Assembly (NCBI RefSeq): GCF_021530565.1
Contig: NZ_JAKGBI010000019.1
Coordinates: 1 to 64,000, forward strand
DNA: 64,000 nucleotides
DNA from: Pseudoalteromonas sp. SMS1
GTDB taxonomy: Bacteria > Pseudomonadota > Gammaproteobacteria > Enterobacterales > Alteromonadaceae
Direction: 5' to 3'
Under the pieces are notes generated by a model. That model made no database searches. It worked only from the letters and a program-made list of their open reading frames with translations, and was not told where the DNA came from. This document shows, piece by piece, positions 8,714 to 18,091 of the stretch (position 1 is its first letter; each line of letters starts with the position of its first letter). The translations under genes were made by a program, and so were the position numbers.

Positions 8714-10384
8714 ATGTGTTCAATATTTGGTGTTTTAGAAATTAAAAGTTCACCTGACAAGCTAAGAGCGCAAGCAATTGAAATGTCAAAAAAGTTAAGG
8801 CATAGAGGGCCTGACTGGTCCGGCGTTTATTCAAGTGAAAAAGCGATATTAGTGCACGAAAGGCTCGCTATCGTCGGGGTTGCAAGCGGTGCACAACCTT
8901 TATATAACCCCGAAAAAACTCACGTACTTGCGGTTAATGGTGAGATATACAACCACAAAGCCTTAGCACAGACGCTGTCTGTTCCATTTGAGTTTCAAAC
9001 ACAGTCCGATTGCGAAATTATTTTAGCGCTTTATAAGCAAAAAGGCCCCGAGTTTTTAGATGATTTAAATGGTATTTTCGCGTTTTGCCTCTATGACGAA
9101 GAAAACGATGCTTACCTAATCGGTCGAGATCATATCGGTATTATTCCGCTTTATACCGGCAGAGATCAACACGGTAATTTTTATGTCGCCAGTGAAATGA
9201 AGGCATTGACCCCCATATGCACTCAAATTGAAGAGTTCCCGCCAGGACATTACTTGTATTCAAAAGAAGGAACCTACCATAAATACTACCAAAGAGACTG
9301 GCAGAAATTTGATTCTGTGAAGGACAACCTAGCCAGTGCGCAAGCGGTAAAAGAAGGTTTAGAGTCTGCGGTTAAGCGCCAGCTAATGTGTGATGTGCCC
9401 TACGGTGTCTTGCTTTCAGGTGGGCTAGACTCCTCTGTTATCTCAGCTATTACGCAGCAGTATGCAGCTAAACGAATTGAAGACAATGACGCCAGTGACG
9501 CTTGGTGGCCTAAACTTCACTCATTCTCCATCGGGTTAGAAGGCTCCCCGGATCTTGCCGCAGCACAAAAGGTAGCAGACCGGATTGGCACCGTACACCA
9601 CCCTATTCACTTTACGGTACAGCAAGGTATCGACGCCCTGAAAGAGGTTGTTTATCATTTAGAAACTTATGATGTCACAACCATTCGCGCGTCCACCCCA
9701 ATGTACTTGATGGCCCGCTACATCAAAGCAATGGGTATTAAAATGGTGTTATCTGGTGAAGGCGCTGATGAACTATTTGGCGGTTACTTATACTTCCATA
9801 AAGCGCCCAACAGCCAAGAATTTCATGAAGAACTGAACCGAAAAGTCGCTAAGTTGCATATGTTTGATTGTTTAAGAGCGAATAAGTCCATGGCCGCTTG
9901 GGGCGTTGAAGCACGTGTCCCATTCTTAGACAAAGAGTTTGTTGATGTTGCGATGCGTACCAACCCCGAATATAAAATGTGTAAAGATGGCCGTATCGAA
10001 AAACACATTATCCGAGAGGCGTTTGACGGTTATTTACCGGATGATGTGTTATGGCGACAAAAAGAGCAGTTTTCTGATGGCGTTGGCTATTCATGGATAG
10101 ACTCATTACGTGAATATGCGGAGGCACACGTCTCTGATCAAGACTTAGCGAATGCACATTATCGATTCCCTATTAACACGCCAGATAGTAAAGAAGCGTT
10201 TTTTTATCGCACGATATTTGAAGAACACTTTCCAGGAGAAGCGGCAGCTAAATGTGTCCCCCACGGTAAATCTGTCGCGTGCTCCACGCCTGAAGCATTA
10301 GCTTGGGATAAGAGCTTTACTGAAAATGCTGACCCTTCAGGGCGTGCAGCGAATGTCCACAACGATGCGTATCACAACGACTAA
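8714..10384 (+). CDS. asnB: Asparagine synthase B (glutamine-hydrolysing)
   Basis: Makes asparagine from aspartate, glutamine and ATP in the cytosol. 556 residues, almost the same as E. coli AsnB. The N-terminal class II glutamine amidotransferase domain starts with the nucleophile Cys2 (MCSIFG), with RHRGPDWSG near residue 30. The ATP-binding synthetase domain carries the PP-loop SGGLDSS at about residue 235 and the SGEGADELFGGY block at about 350. The ribosome site AGGAATGAGGG is good. A single gene ending at a clear terminator. Confidence 0.96.
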   Translation: MCSIFGVLEIKSSPDKLRAQAIEMSKKLRHRGPDWSGVYSSEKAILVHERLAIVGVASGAQPLYNPEKTHVLAVNGEIYNHKALAQTLSVPFEFQTQSDCEIILALYKQKGPEFLDDLNGIFAFCLYDEENDAYLIGRDHIGIIPLYTGRDQHGNFYVASEMKALTPICTQIEEFPPGHYLYSKEGTYHKYYQRDWQKFDSVKDNLASAQAVKEGLESAVKRQLMCDVPYGVLLSGGLDSSVISAITQQYAAKRIEDNDASDAWWPKLHSFSIGLEGSPDLAAAQKVADRIGTVHHPIHFTVQQGIDALKEVVYHLETYDVTTIRASTPMYLMARYIKAMGIKMVLSGEGADELFGGYLYFHKAPNSQEFHEELNRKVAKLHMFDCLRANKSMAAWGVEARVPFLDKEFVDVAMRTNPEYKMCKDGRIEKHIIREAFDGYLPDDVLWRQKEQFSDGVGYSWIDSLREYAEAHVSDQDLANAHYRFPINTPDSKEAFFYRTIFEEHFPGEAAAKCVPHGKSVACSTPEALAWDKSFTENADPSGRAANVHNDAYHND

Positions 10385-10390
10385 GATTTG

Positions 10391-10414
10391 GCCTGCAACT
10401 TATCGGTTGCAGGC
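10391..10414 (+). terminator. Intrinsic terminator after asnB
   Basis: A 9-bp perfect stem GCCTGCAAC / GTTGCAGGC with a 6-nt loop, followed by a T-rich stretch from 10420, 7 nt past the asnB stop. Confidence 0.8.
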
Positions 10415-10503
10415 ACGCATTTTTATAACCCTGTTTATTGTCGGTGTTTATATCCTTCGTAAAGTAATAAACTGACGTAAATCCAATATGAAGAGAAAAA
10501 CAT

Positions 10504-10977
10504 ATGATTGAACAAGGCCAAAAAATTCCTGCGTCGACCTTATCTGAATTAACAGCAGAAGGCATGCAAACACTTTCAACCGACACCCTATTTACGAATA
10601 AAAAGGTTGTTGTATTCGCGGTTCCTGGCGCCTTTACGCCAACTTGCTCAGCGTCACACTTGCCGGGCTTTGTCACGTTGGCCGACAAAATCAAAGCGAA
10701 AGGTGTCGATGAAATTTTCTGTGTATCTGTAAACGATGCATTCGTCATGAAGTTTTGGGGCGAGGCACACAATGCAGAAGAAATTAGAATGTTGGGCGAT
10801 GGTGATGCAAACTTCACAAAAGCACTTGGCTTAGATATGAACACTGAGGGATTTGGTGGTGTACGATCACAGCGCTATGCAATGATTGTAGAAAATGGCG
10901 TTGTTACGCACCTGAACTTAGAAGCGCCAAAATCTTTTGAAGTAAGTAAAGCTGAGGTTATTTTAACGCTTCTATAA
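10504..10977 (+). CDS. Peroxiredoxin, Prx5-type
   Basis: Thiol peroxidase of 157 residues that reduces hydrogen and alkyl peroxides. The peroxidatic Cys48 lies in the Prx5 motif PGAFTPTCS, and the VNDAFVMKFWG block follows at about residue 76. It is a stand-alone domain without the C-terminal glutaredoxin found in some marine Prx5 proteins. Preceded by a modest GAAGAG ribosome site and followed by a hairpin; not in an operon. Confidence 0.93.
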   Translation: MIEQGQKIPASTLSELTAEGMQTLSTDTLFTNKKVVVFAVPGAFTPTCSASHLPGFVTLADKIKAKGVDEIFCVSVNDAFVMKFWGEAHNAEEIRMLGDGDANFTKALGLDMNTEGFGGVRSQRYAMIVENGVVTHLNLEAPKSFEVSKAEVILTLL

Positions 10978-10985
10978 GCCCAAAC

Positions 10986-11016
10986 AACAGCCACTTTACG
11001 TGATTAAGTGGCTGTT
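10986..11016 (+). terminator. Hairpin after the peroxiredoxin gene
   Basis: An 11-bp inverted repeat AACAGCCACTT / AAGTGGCTGTT with a 9-nt loop, 8 nt past the stop; a short T-rich tail follows. Confidence 0.65.
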
Positions 11017-11348
11017 TCATTCTTTCGTGTTGACCTCATTTAAGTGACCAATTTCATAAAACCTCGTAGGAACACACATCGCAATCGGCCTGCTTTTACT
11101 TTTAGGTAAATGATAGGTAACTGTCACTCGTAATTTATCCAACCACGCAGCCCGAACATGAAACCGTAAGTGCGCTTCCCCTCTGAATTAGACTCCTTGT
11201 GCTGGGTCTTTAATAATGTGTACGTCAGTAGAAAACACACTGTCGTCCATTTCGTCAAAAATTGACATTCGAGCGTATGCCGCCATCCCATTTCCAACTT
11301 TCAGCGTATAATATCCGTCACGTCATAAGTTTCTGCGACTTTATCCAT
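11017..11348 (-). pseudogene. Decayed small gene of unknown family
   Basis: Reading the minus strand from an ATG at 11348 gives a protein-like sequence (MDKVAETYDV...). It needs one frameshift near 11315 and passes an in-frame TAA at 11188-11190 before a final TGA at 11017, about 108 residues in all. After the shift the frame reads YYTLKVGNGMAAYARMS and, past the stop, VTVTYHLPKSKSRPIAM. This looks like real protein, with ordinary codon use and no low-complexity bias. I do not recognise the family. The rest of the 10978-11658 gap shows nothing else convincing. Confidence 0.4.
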
Positions 11349-11658
11349 AACATAAATGCGTCAAGCTCATCGCTTTGACGACGACTTGAACAAGTAACGC
11401 TCACGTTGGATATAAATGGAAGTATTAAACTTAGGTATTTCAGTATTTCACTTTGCCTTTTACCTTTTGACGCATATTCCTGTGGCCAAGACGAGCAATG
11501 GCCTTGTAGATTAACAGGCTTATTCGGCATGGATTAAACCATACTGACGCCCACTGGCACTTCCGACATGCGCTGTATCAAATAAACAAAGGAAGTGCAC
11601 AATGATTCACTTTACTTAACTTAGTTTGTCTTCGCCATCAGGTAAACTAGATGCACAT

Positions 11659-12111
11659 TTACGCTCGTTCATCTTTAGTTGACTCCATAACAACATGAGT
11701 CGTAATGTTGCTTACTTGGGGGATTGCCCCGAGCACATCTGCATGAAACGCTTTGTACGCTTGTAAATTGCGCGTTTCCACCCTTAATAAGTATTCAAAG
11801 GTGCCTGTGACGTTGTGGCACTCTTTCACCTCTAATGAACGTTCAATTGCTGCTTCAAATGCACTTTGTGATGCCATTGAATGATCTCTTAATCCAACAC
11901 CGACATAGGCAATAAACTCAACGCCTAATAAGGCGCTATCTAAGACAGCCCGATAACCCTTGATAAGCCCCTTGGATTCCAACTCTTGTACTCGACGCAA
12001 GCACGCCGAGGGAGAGAGCCCTATCTTTTCTGCAAGCTCTACGTTCGAAATGCGACCATCCGCCAAAAGTGCTTGCAATATAATTTCGTTATATCTATCC
12101 ATAGCCACCAT
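11659..12111 (-). CDS. Lrp/AsnC family transcriptional regulator
   Basis: 150 residues with an N-terminal winged helix-turn-helix (about 4-60; RISNVELAEKIGLSPSACLRRV) and a C-terminal RAM/AsnC effector domain (about 65-145). Such proteins form ring oligomers and sense amino acids. It diverges from a LysE-type exporter 97 bp away, a standard arrangement in which the regulator controls the exporter in response to its amino-acid substrate. The start may be ATG at 12111 or the second Met at 12102. Confidence 0.92.
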   Translation of the reverse strand: MVAMDRYNEIILQALLADGRISNVELAEKIGLSPSACLRRVQELESKGLIKGYRAVLDSALLGVEFIAYVGVGLRDHSMASQSAFEAAIERSLEVKECHNVTGTFEYLLRVETRNLQAYKAFHADVLGAIPQVSNITTHVVMESTKDERA

Positions 12112-12208
12112 TTATTGTTTTATTGGTTCAATTTACCAGTTAATACGCTGAACAATTGTGCCCAAACACAAATAAAATTGCTCTAACAATATCCAAAGAG
12201 TATAAACA

Positions 12209-12799
12209 ATGACTATCGAATTGCTATCTGCTTTCGCACTATTTGCATTTGTATCTTCCATTTCACCGGGGCCAAATAATTTAATCTTGTTGAGCTCAGG
12301 TATTGCTTATGGCACCAAACGGAGCCTCTCCCTGTTATTTGGCATCAATATTGGGTTTATGGCCATGATCTTGGCAATCGGTTTGGGTATTGGTGAACTG
12401 TTTGCAAGCTCACCTAATCTATATACATGGCTAAAGTGGATAAGTACTGTTTATCTGTTATATCTCGCCTATAAAGTGGCGCGTTCATCCACCATCCAAA
12501 CTCAGCAGCCTCATAAAGCTCCCATGACTTTTACTCAGGCCGCACTGTTTCAATGGGTCAACCCCAAGGCTTGGTCCATGGCATTATCTGCGATTGCAGT
12601 ATATGCGCCTTCCACCAGTATGAAGTCGACAATATTAATTGCCGCCATTTTTGCGGCAATTAATCTACCTTGTATTTTATCTTGGTTATTGGCCGGCGAT
12701 AAGCTCTCTGAGCTACTTGAGGATGAAAAAAGCGTGCAGTATTTAAATTATTTCCTGGCACTATTACTGGTTGTTTCTGTACTACCCACAATATTTTGA
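12209..12799 (+). CDS. LysE/RhtB family amino-acid exporter
   Basis: 196 residues and six hydrophobic segments; the N-terminal SPGPNNLILLSSG motif is the LysE/RhtB hallmark. Exports an amino acid or derivative across the inner membrane; the substrate cannot be told from sequence. Divergent from the Lrp-type regulator, which probably controls it. A ribosome site CAAAGAG lies about 10 nt upstream. A small hairpin (CGCTCA / TGAGCG, 12825-12840) follows the stop. Confidence 0.92.
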   Translation: MTIELLSAFALFAFVSSISPGPNNLILLSSGIAYGTKRSLSLLFGINIGFMAMILAIGLGIGELFASSPNLYTWLKWISTVYLLYLAYKVARSSTIQTQQPHKAPMTFTQAALFQWVNPKAWSMALSAIAVYAPSTSMKSTILIAAIFAAINLPCILSWLLAGDKLSELLEDEKSVQYLNYFLALLLVVSVLPTIF

Positions 12800-12994
12800 A
12801 ACGGCCAGTGCTTATCGTAGAGAACGCTCACCATTGAGCGCCTCTAAACTGCCCCGTTGACTACCCCAGTGAATTCCAAATAGCTAACCGCTTGTAACAA
12901 ACTATCCTGACCACGCTTCAAAGGCGATACACTGAGGTCATGGCAATTTCTTCAGCCATCTTTGATTAGTCACCTGCCTTTTCCATAGGTATGC

Positions 12995-13981
12995 TCAAAA
13001 TGCGTTAGATGCCCACCTGAATATATTGCTTATCGACTTTTGCAACGTACTCATCGGCTGCACAACAAATGAATTGAATACCATTTTCTGCGCCTCTTCA
13101 CTTTGCTGAAGCTTTGCATTTAATGCGATTAAGTCCTGCACTGATAGGGGGAGCGCCGTTTCGTTAGGCTGATAAGTGCTACCTATGGGATAATATTTTC
13201 CAGGTTCTTGCGACATTTCGATATGGCCACCTAAGATCACCTTAACCTCATTTTGTTTGACAAATTCAGTCAGCTTATTAATGCTTTGCCGGTATGCTTG
13301 CCAATCTTTTACGTAAATCAAACCTGGGTATAATGTATCACCTGTAATGAGCCATTTATTATTGTGGTCATAAATCGTGATGGCCTCTTCCTGATGCCCG
13401 GGTGTCGGTATTAACGTAACTTTTCTGTCGCCCAAGTCCAAAGTAACTTGTCCATGCGGCCAGTCTTTCACCCCTAAAAACTCGATTACCTGTTCTAGTT
13501 TTGGTGCGATCACTTGGGTGTTGTTCAACCCCAGAAAACCGGAGTCGCCTTGATGATGATCGCGATGACTATGCGAGTGGATCACTATGACTTCTTTATC
13601 TTCAAAGCCGCTGTGCTTCATAATTTTTTTTGTCGTTTCAGCAAAAGAAAAACCACTTTCATCAGACAACGCACCAGTATCGATTAGCAGCACTTTCTCA
13701 CTGCCTACTAATACATAACTAAATGGGGCCTCAAATGTAAGGCATTTGTTCTGTCGAACAATGGTGGAGCCTGTATCGTAGTGAAAAACATCTAAAACTG
13801 GCTGATTATCTTGAGCGCAATCTTCAGTGCCATGATGCCAAGGTACTGCACCTAATGACAAAGATGTCGGTTGATGTAATTTAAACGTTGGCCGCTCAAG
13901 CAGTTCTGATTTTGACATACTTGTGCTACTACACCCAGATATGAGTAGGCAGGTAAAGAGCACTTTTATTTTTATTTTCAT
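12995..13981 (-). CDS. MBL-fold metallo-hydrolase lipoprotein
   Basis: 328 residues. A lipoprotein signal with LISGC puts the lipid on Cys17, so it is membrane-anchored on the far side of the inner membrane. The metallo-beta-lactamase zinc motif HSHSHRDH lies at residues 135-142, with further ligands in the TPGH, TGDTLY and GGHIE segments. Substrate unknown; the family includes lactamases, thioesterases and lactonases. It lies 30 bp downstream of the Amt-GGDEF gene on the same strand and may be co-transcribed. Confidence 0.88.
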   Translation of the reverse strand: MKIKIKVLFTCLLISGCSSTSMSKSELLERPTFKLHQPTSLSLGAVPWHHGTEDCAQDNQPVLDVFHYDTGSTIVRQNKCLTFEAPFSYVLVGSEKVLLIDTGALSDESGFSFAETTKKIMKHSGFEDKEVIVIHSHSHRDHHQGDSGFLGLNNTQVIAPKLEQVIEFLGVKDWPHGQVTLDLGDRKVTLIPTPGHQEEAITIYDHNNKWLITGDTLYPGLIYVKDWQAYRQSINKLTEFVKQNEVKVILGGHIEMSQEPGKYYPIGSTYQPNETALPLSVQDLIALNAKLQQSEEAQKMVFNSFVVQPMSTLQKSISNIFRWASNAF

Positions 13982-14011
13982 TTTGTATCCTATTCAGTAA
14001 GTTCGGTTAAC

Positions 14012-15916
14012 TTATTCCTCCCCAGCAAAGATGACTTGGTTTCTTCCGGCCGCTTTGGCACGAAATAGTGCCATATCAGCATCATCAAACAATTGCTGAG
14101 GGTTGACCTCTTGGTGCGGTGCCCAAGTTGCTCCCCCAATGCTTACAGTCACAAATTCATCCCTGCCGCCACTGTGTGGTATTTCGAGCGCTCTGACAGC
14201 AGTTCGAATATCCTGAGCTATACTGGTCGCTGTTTTTTGGTTCGTACTTGGTAAAATAATGGCGAACTCTTCACCGCCAATACGTGCTAACAATCCTTTT
14301 TTCACTCTCAATTTACCCGAGAGCGCTTGGCAAACGTTTTGTAAACAGTAATCACCTAACTGGTGACCATAGTGATCGTTGTATTGTTTAAAGTTATCTA
14401 CATCAATGATCAGTAGACAAAAACTAGACTTTTGCTTTTGCGCCAACTCAAAAGTTTCTGCTAAAACTTGCTCGTACACACGTCTATTTGCAATCCCGGT
14501 GAGGGGATCTAGGCTCGCCAGTCGCAATAACTCGTCTTCTCGTGCTTTAAAGTGCTTACTCGTATGATCTAGGAGATAGTTATAAGTCATACATAGAGAG
14601 GCGTTATTTGAGCCGTGTTCTACATTAAGGTGTTTTAAACTGTTTTCGCTGTTTGCAATTTTGTCGAATTGCTCCATAAGATCAATGAGCTCGTCTTTCA
14701 TGCCATGCTCGCCAAAGTTCAAACCGATGGTTTCAGTTTGCGCAGAAACGCGCAATGGGTGGACCTGATTTACAAGCCATAAAAAACCAAAGCCAATCGT
14801 GCACACCCAAATCGCACAGGCAAATACCCCTGTTAGTTGAACAATAAGCTGCTCTGTATGCGAATCAAGTTGTAACTTATCTAAGGGGACAAACAACGCC
14901 ACAGAAATCGTTCCCCAAATCCCCCCTCCCAAATGGACTGGTACTGCACTAACGACATCGTCTATGTTGAGTTTTTCAAGCAGATCAGCCAACAACACAC
15001 TGATACAACCTGAAATCGCGCCGATCACGATGGCCGACGGAAGGTTGACTAAGTCCGCGCTCGCAGATATGGCCACGAGCCCTGCCAACAAACCATTCAG
15101 TACGTAGCGGATCCCCTGCATGGAATGTAAATTCCACGACAACAACAGCGCACTCACGCCTCCCGCACACGCTGAGAGTGCCGTATTTGAAAACACTCTC
15201 GCCAGCTCTGTACTCGGTGTATGGACACTGCCCCCATTAAAGCCAAACCACCCGATAAATAACAAGAAAGTCCCCAATGCTGACAACGGAAGGTTTTGAC
15301 AGAACATTTCTTTTGGCTCCCCTTCACGAGTGAACCTACCAAGCCTTGGACCCACAATGATTAATGCAATTAGGGCTATCCAACCACCGACAGAATGAAC
15401 AACGGTTGCACCTGCATAATCAATAAACCCCAGCTCTAATAACCATCCTTGGGGAAATTGTTCAAAGTGTTTGCCATGCCAAATCCAATGCCCAACCACG
15501 GGAAACAAAACGGTGGCAGTGAGAAAGGAGCAAATAATGTAGCCAGAAAAACGCATCCTTTCGGCAACTGCACCCGATAAAATTGTTGCCGCAGTGCCAC
15601 AAAACATCATTTGAAACAAAAAGTAAGCCAAAACTGAGGGGTCATTAAAACTATCCAAAGCAAATTGACTCGTACCGAAATAGCCATTTGCGCTGGCGCC
15701 ATACATGAGCCCGTAACCAATGAGCCAAAAGCACACGCCGCTGATACAAAAATCGGCAACGTTTTTTAAGGCCACATTGATGTTGTTTTTGTTGCGCACT
15801 AAACCGCTTTCTAAGCAAGTGAATCCTGGCTGCATTAAGAGCACAAGGGCCGTACACAATAGCGTCCATGTAATGGAGATTGTTTGCGGGTCGATCTCAA
15901 TGTTTTGCAATGACAC
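14012..15916 (-). CDS. Ammonium transporter (Amt) fused to a GGDEF diguanylate cyclase
   Basis: 634 residues. Residues 1-390 are an Amt/Rh channel with about eleven membrane segments, the conserved Asp166 (DYAGATVVH) and the pore twin histidines His174 and His328. Residues 465-634 are a GGDEF domain with the metal-binding Asp505, the catalytic loop GGEEF at 547-551 and a typical C-terminal FDDADMALFRAK. Such a fusion would couple ammonium sensing or transport to making cyclic di-GMP. The inhibitory I-site (RxxD, upstream of GGEEF) is replaced by VKKG, so product inhibition is probably absent. The start is taken as GTG at 15916 (start site modest). The MBL lipoprotein follows on the same strand. 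Confidence 0.92.
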   Translation of the reverse strand: MSLQNIEIDPQTISITWTLLCTALVLLMQPGFTCLESGLVRNKNNINVALKNVADFCISGVCFWLIGYGLMYGASANGYFGTSQFALDSFNDPSVLAYFLFQMMFCGTAATILSGAVAERMRFSGYIICSFLTATVLFPVVGHWIWHGKHFEQFPQGWLLELGFIDYAGATVVHSVGGWIALIALIIVGPRLGRFTREGEPKEMFCQNLPLSALGTFLLFIGWFGFNGGSVHTPSTELARVFSNTALSACAGGVSALLLSWNLHSMQGIRYVLNGLLAGLVAISASADLVNLPSAIVIGAISGCISVLLADLLEKLNIDDVVSAVPVHLGGGIWGTISVALFVPLDKLQLDSHTEQLIVQLTGVFACAIWVCTIGFGFLWLVNQVHPLRVSAQTETIGLNFGEHGMKDELIDLMEQFDKIANSENSLKHLNVEHGSNNASLCMTYNYLLDHTSKHFKAREDELLRLASLDPLTGIANRRVYEQVLAETFELAQKQKSSFCLLIIDVDNFKQYNDHYGHQLGDYCLQNVCQALSGKLRVKKGLLARIGGEEFAIILPSTNQKTATSIAQDIRTAVRALEIPHSGGRDEFVTVSIGGATWAPHQEVNPQQLFDDADMALFRAKAAGRNQVIFAGEE

Positions 15917-15944
15917 CCCAACCTGTGATTTTAAGGAGTATACA

Positions 15945-15964
15945 AGGAGCTTAGCTAAGCTCCT
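15945..15964. terminator. 20-bp palindrome between the DUF885 and Amt-GGDEF genes
   Basis: A perfect palindrome that can fold as an 8-bp stem (AGGAGCTT / AAGCTCCT) with an AGCT loop, 62 nt past the DUF885 stop and 28 nt before the Amt-GGDEF start. Likely the DUF885 terminator, although no T run follows; it could instead be an operator. Confidence 0.5.
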
Positions 15965-16025
15965 CTCATTTCTCCACTTGCAGCCAAATTTATATACTTT
16001 GGTTGCAAGGTTTGGGTATTTAAAG

Positions 16026-17897
16026 CTATTTGTTCTGTTGTGTCTCCACCCAATTATTCACGCGCTTTTCAAGGATTGACAATGGCATTCCTCCCCCACC
16101 TAAAATCGTGTCATGGAAGCCTCTAATATCAAATTTATTACCAAGGGCTTGCTTGGCTTTTTCTCGCATTTCTAAAATTTTATTCATACCGATTTTATAT
16201 GACGTTGCCTGACCTGGCATGATCATGTAGCGATGCACTTCAGAGCGAATGGACGTTTCTTGAATAGGCGTATTCTCCTTAAAATACGCAATGGCTTGTG
16301 CTTCTGTCCACCCTTTAGCATGAAGGCCGGTATCAACCACAAGCCTAACCGCGCGCCACATTTCATTGACTAGGCGGCCAAAATCACTGTACACATCTTG
16401 ATAGGCGCCCATTTCTTTTGCCAATAATTCAGAATATAAACCCCAGCCTTCAGAGTAAGCGGTAAACATGGCTTTGGTTCTAAACTCAGGGATTCCTTCA
16501 AGCTCCTGCGCAATTGACAACTGCATATGATGCCCCGGATTACCCTCATGATACGCAATCGCCTCCATATTATTTTTAGGCATACTCGTCATATCGATTA
16601 AATGAGCGTAATACACACCAGGGCGTGAGCCGTCTTTAGTGCCGGGCATATAATGTTGCGCTGCGCCTGCGCGCTCTCTAAATGGTTCAACACGTTTAAC
16701 GACCAGCTCGGATTTGGGTAGAATGCCAAAATACTCAGGTAGCTTCTTATTAATCTTGTCTAAGTACGCAATCGAGTCATCAATATACCCTTGTCGTCCA
16801 GCGTCGTTATTCTCATAGAAGAATTGCTCATCTGTACGGAAGAATTTAAAAAACGCTTGAAGGTCTCCCTCAAATTCAACTTGCTCAACAATCTTGAGCA
16901 TCTCTTTTTTAATTCGAGCAACTTCAGCAATACCTATTTGATGAATTTCGTCTGCGGTTAAGTCAGTCGATGTTTGGTTGGCCAAGCGGTAATTATAGAA
17001 TGCTTTACCATTGGGTTGGCTCCCTACCCCATAGCCATCATCTTGTGTGAAGTTGCGCATGTCATGCTCAAACCAATCAACGATTTGTGAGTAACTTTGC
17101 TGGTACTGTTTCAACAGCGCTTGTTTGGTATTTTTAAGAAGGCGATCTGCTACGTCTTGCTCGATGACGTTGTTTTCGACCAGTGCTGCCACTTTACCTT
17201 TTGCGTCAGCCCAAAGTGGTGCATCTTTGTCGCTCTGTGTAAAAGGCGCTCCCGTGATCATCGCTTTGGACTGCTCAATGACGCCTTTATAAGCAAACTT
17301 TGGAGGCCGAACGCCTAACTTGGCGCGCTCTTGTGTTTGCGATAGTAGCTCATCTAGCGCGGTTGATATTGCGACTAAACGTTTGTTGTAGTCTTCCATA
17401 TCTTGCAGCGTGTCTACTTTATGGAAGTTCATCATGAATGTGGTCGCCCAAGACTGAATACCGTACATGTGCGTAAAGATGTAACTGTTATTCATGAACT
17501 CTAGTTGCTTTTTCTGCTGCTCATATTCATAAATCCACAAGTCGTAGGATATTTGCGCTTCAGCGTCGAGCTTGCTGTAGTCAAATTGCGATCGAAGCTC
17601 TGCAACAGTCCCTGCAAGCCAAGCGAGTTGACGGCGGGCGCCTTGAATGGTGACATCATCAATTTCGCTGTATTTGTCCTTACGGCCATACATGGTCATA
17701 CGCATTGGACTCATTTGAAGCTGTTGTTCGTATTTGTCAGCAAACCATTGGTTGATTCTTTGTGTCTCTTTTTCTACGCTGCTTATCCCTACGGACATTG
17801 CTTGTGCTCCCTGCTGATTGGCATGGTTTTGTGACACATTTGCCTGACAGCCGGCAAGGACAGCTGCAACTGAAAGCGCAAGTAACGATTTATACAT
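16026..17897 (-). CDS. DUF885 family lipoprotein, putative zinc metallopeptidase
   Basis: 623 residues. The start is the ATG at 17897, where AGGAG lies about 9 nt upstream and a lipoprotein signal (VLAGC) follows at once; a longer frame to 17954 would bury the signal. The DUF885 core carries HEGNPGHH at about residue 450, a gluzincin-like metal motif, so a peptidase role is likely but unproven. Periplasmic, lipid-anchored. Single gene. Confidence 0.9.
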   Translation of the reverse strand: MYKSLLALSVAAVLAGCQANVSQNHANQQGAQAMSVGISSVEKETQRINQWFADKYEQQLQMSPMRMTMYGRKDKYSEIDDVTIQGARRQLAWLAGTVAELRSQFDYSKLDAEAQISYDLWIYEYEQQKKQLEFMNNSYIFTHMYGIQSWATTFMMNFHKVDTLQDMEDYNKRLVAISTALDELLSQTQERAKLGVRPPKFAYKGVIEQSKAMITGAPFTQSDKDAPLWADAKGKVAALVENNVIEQDVADRLLKNTKQALLKQYQQSYSQIVDWFEHDMRNFTQDDGYGVGSQPNGKAFYNYRLANQTSTDLTADEIHQIGIAEVARIKKEMLKIVEQVEFEGDLQAFFKFFRTDEQFFYENNDAGRQGYIDDSIAYLDKINKKLPEYFGILPKSELVVKRVEPFRERAGAAQHYMPGTKDGSRPGVYYAHLIDMTSMPKNNMEAIAYHEGNPGHHMQLSIAQELEGIPEFRTKAMFTAYSEGWGLYSELLAKEMGAYQDVYSDFGRLVNEMWRAVRLVVDTGLHAKGWTEAQAIAYFKENTPIQETSIRSEVHRYMIMPGQATSYKIGMNKILEMREKAKQALGNKFDIRGFHDTILGGGGMPLSILEKRVNNWVETQQNK

Positions 17898-18091
17898 GTA
17901 TTGTTCTCCTGACTCTTTTTTAGATACAGTAAAGATAAATCGGTGACTCGCCAATACCTAACCTACTGTAAAATGTAACGAATCATGAAGGTTGAAATAC
18001 AATTTAATGTTTGTATCAAACTAAGGACAGATTTACATCAACAAAAAAGGCAACCTAAGTTGCCATTTATACGCGATGCTGTGATATTGCA

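Noticed and set aside
17898..17954. Longer start for the DUF885 lipoprotein
   Set aside because: It would put 19 residues in front of a clear lipoprotein signal, while AGGAG precedes the ATG at 17897.
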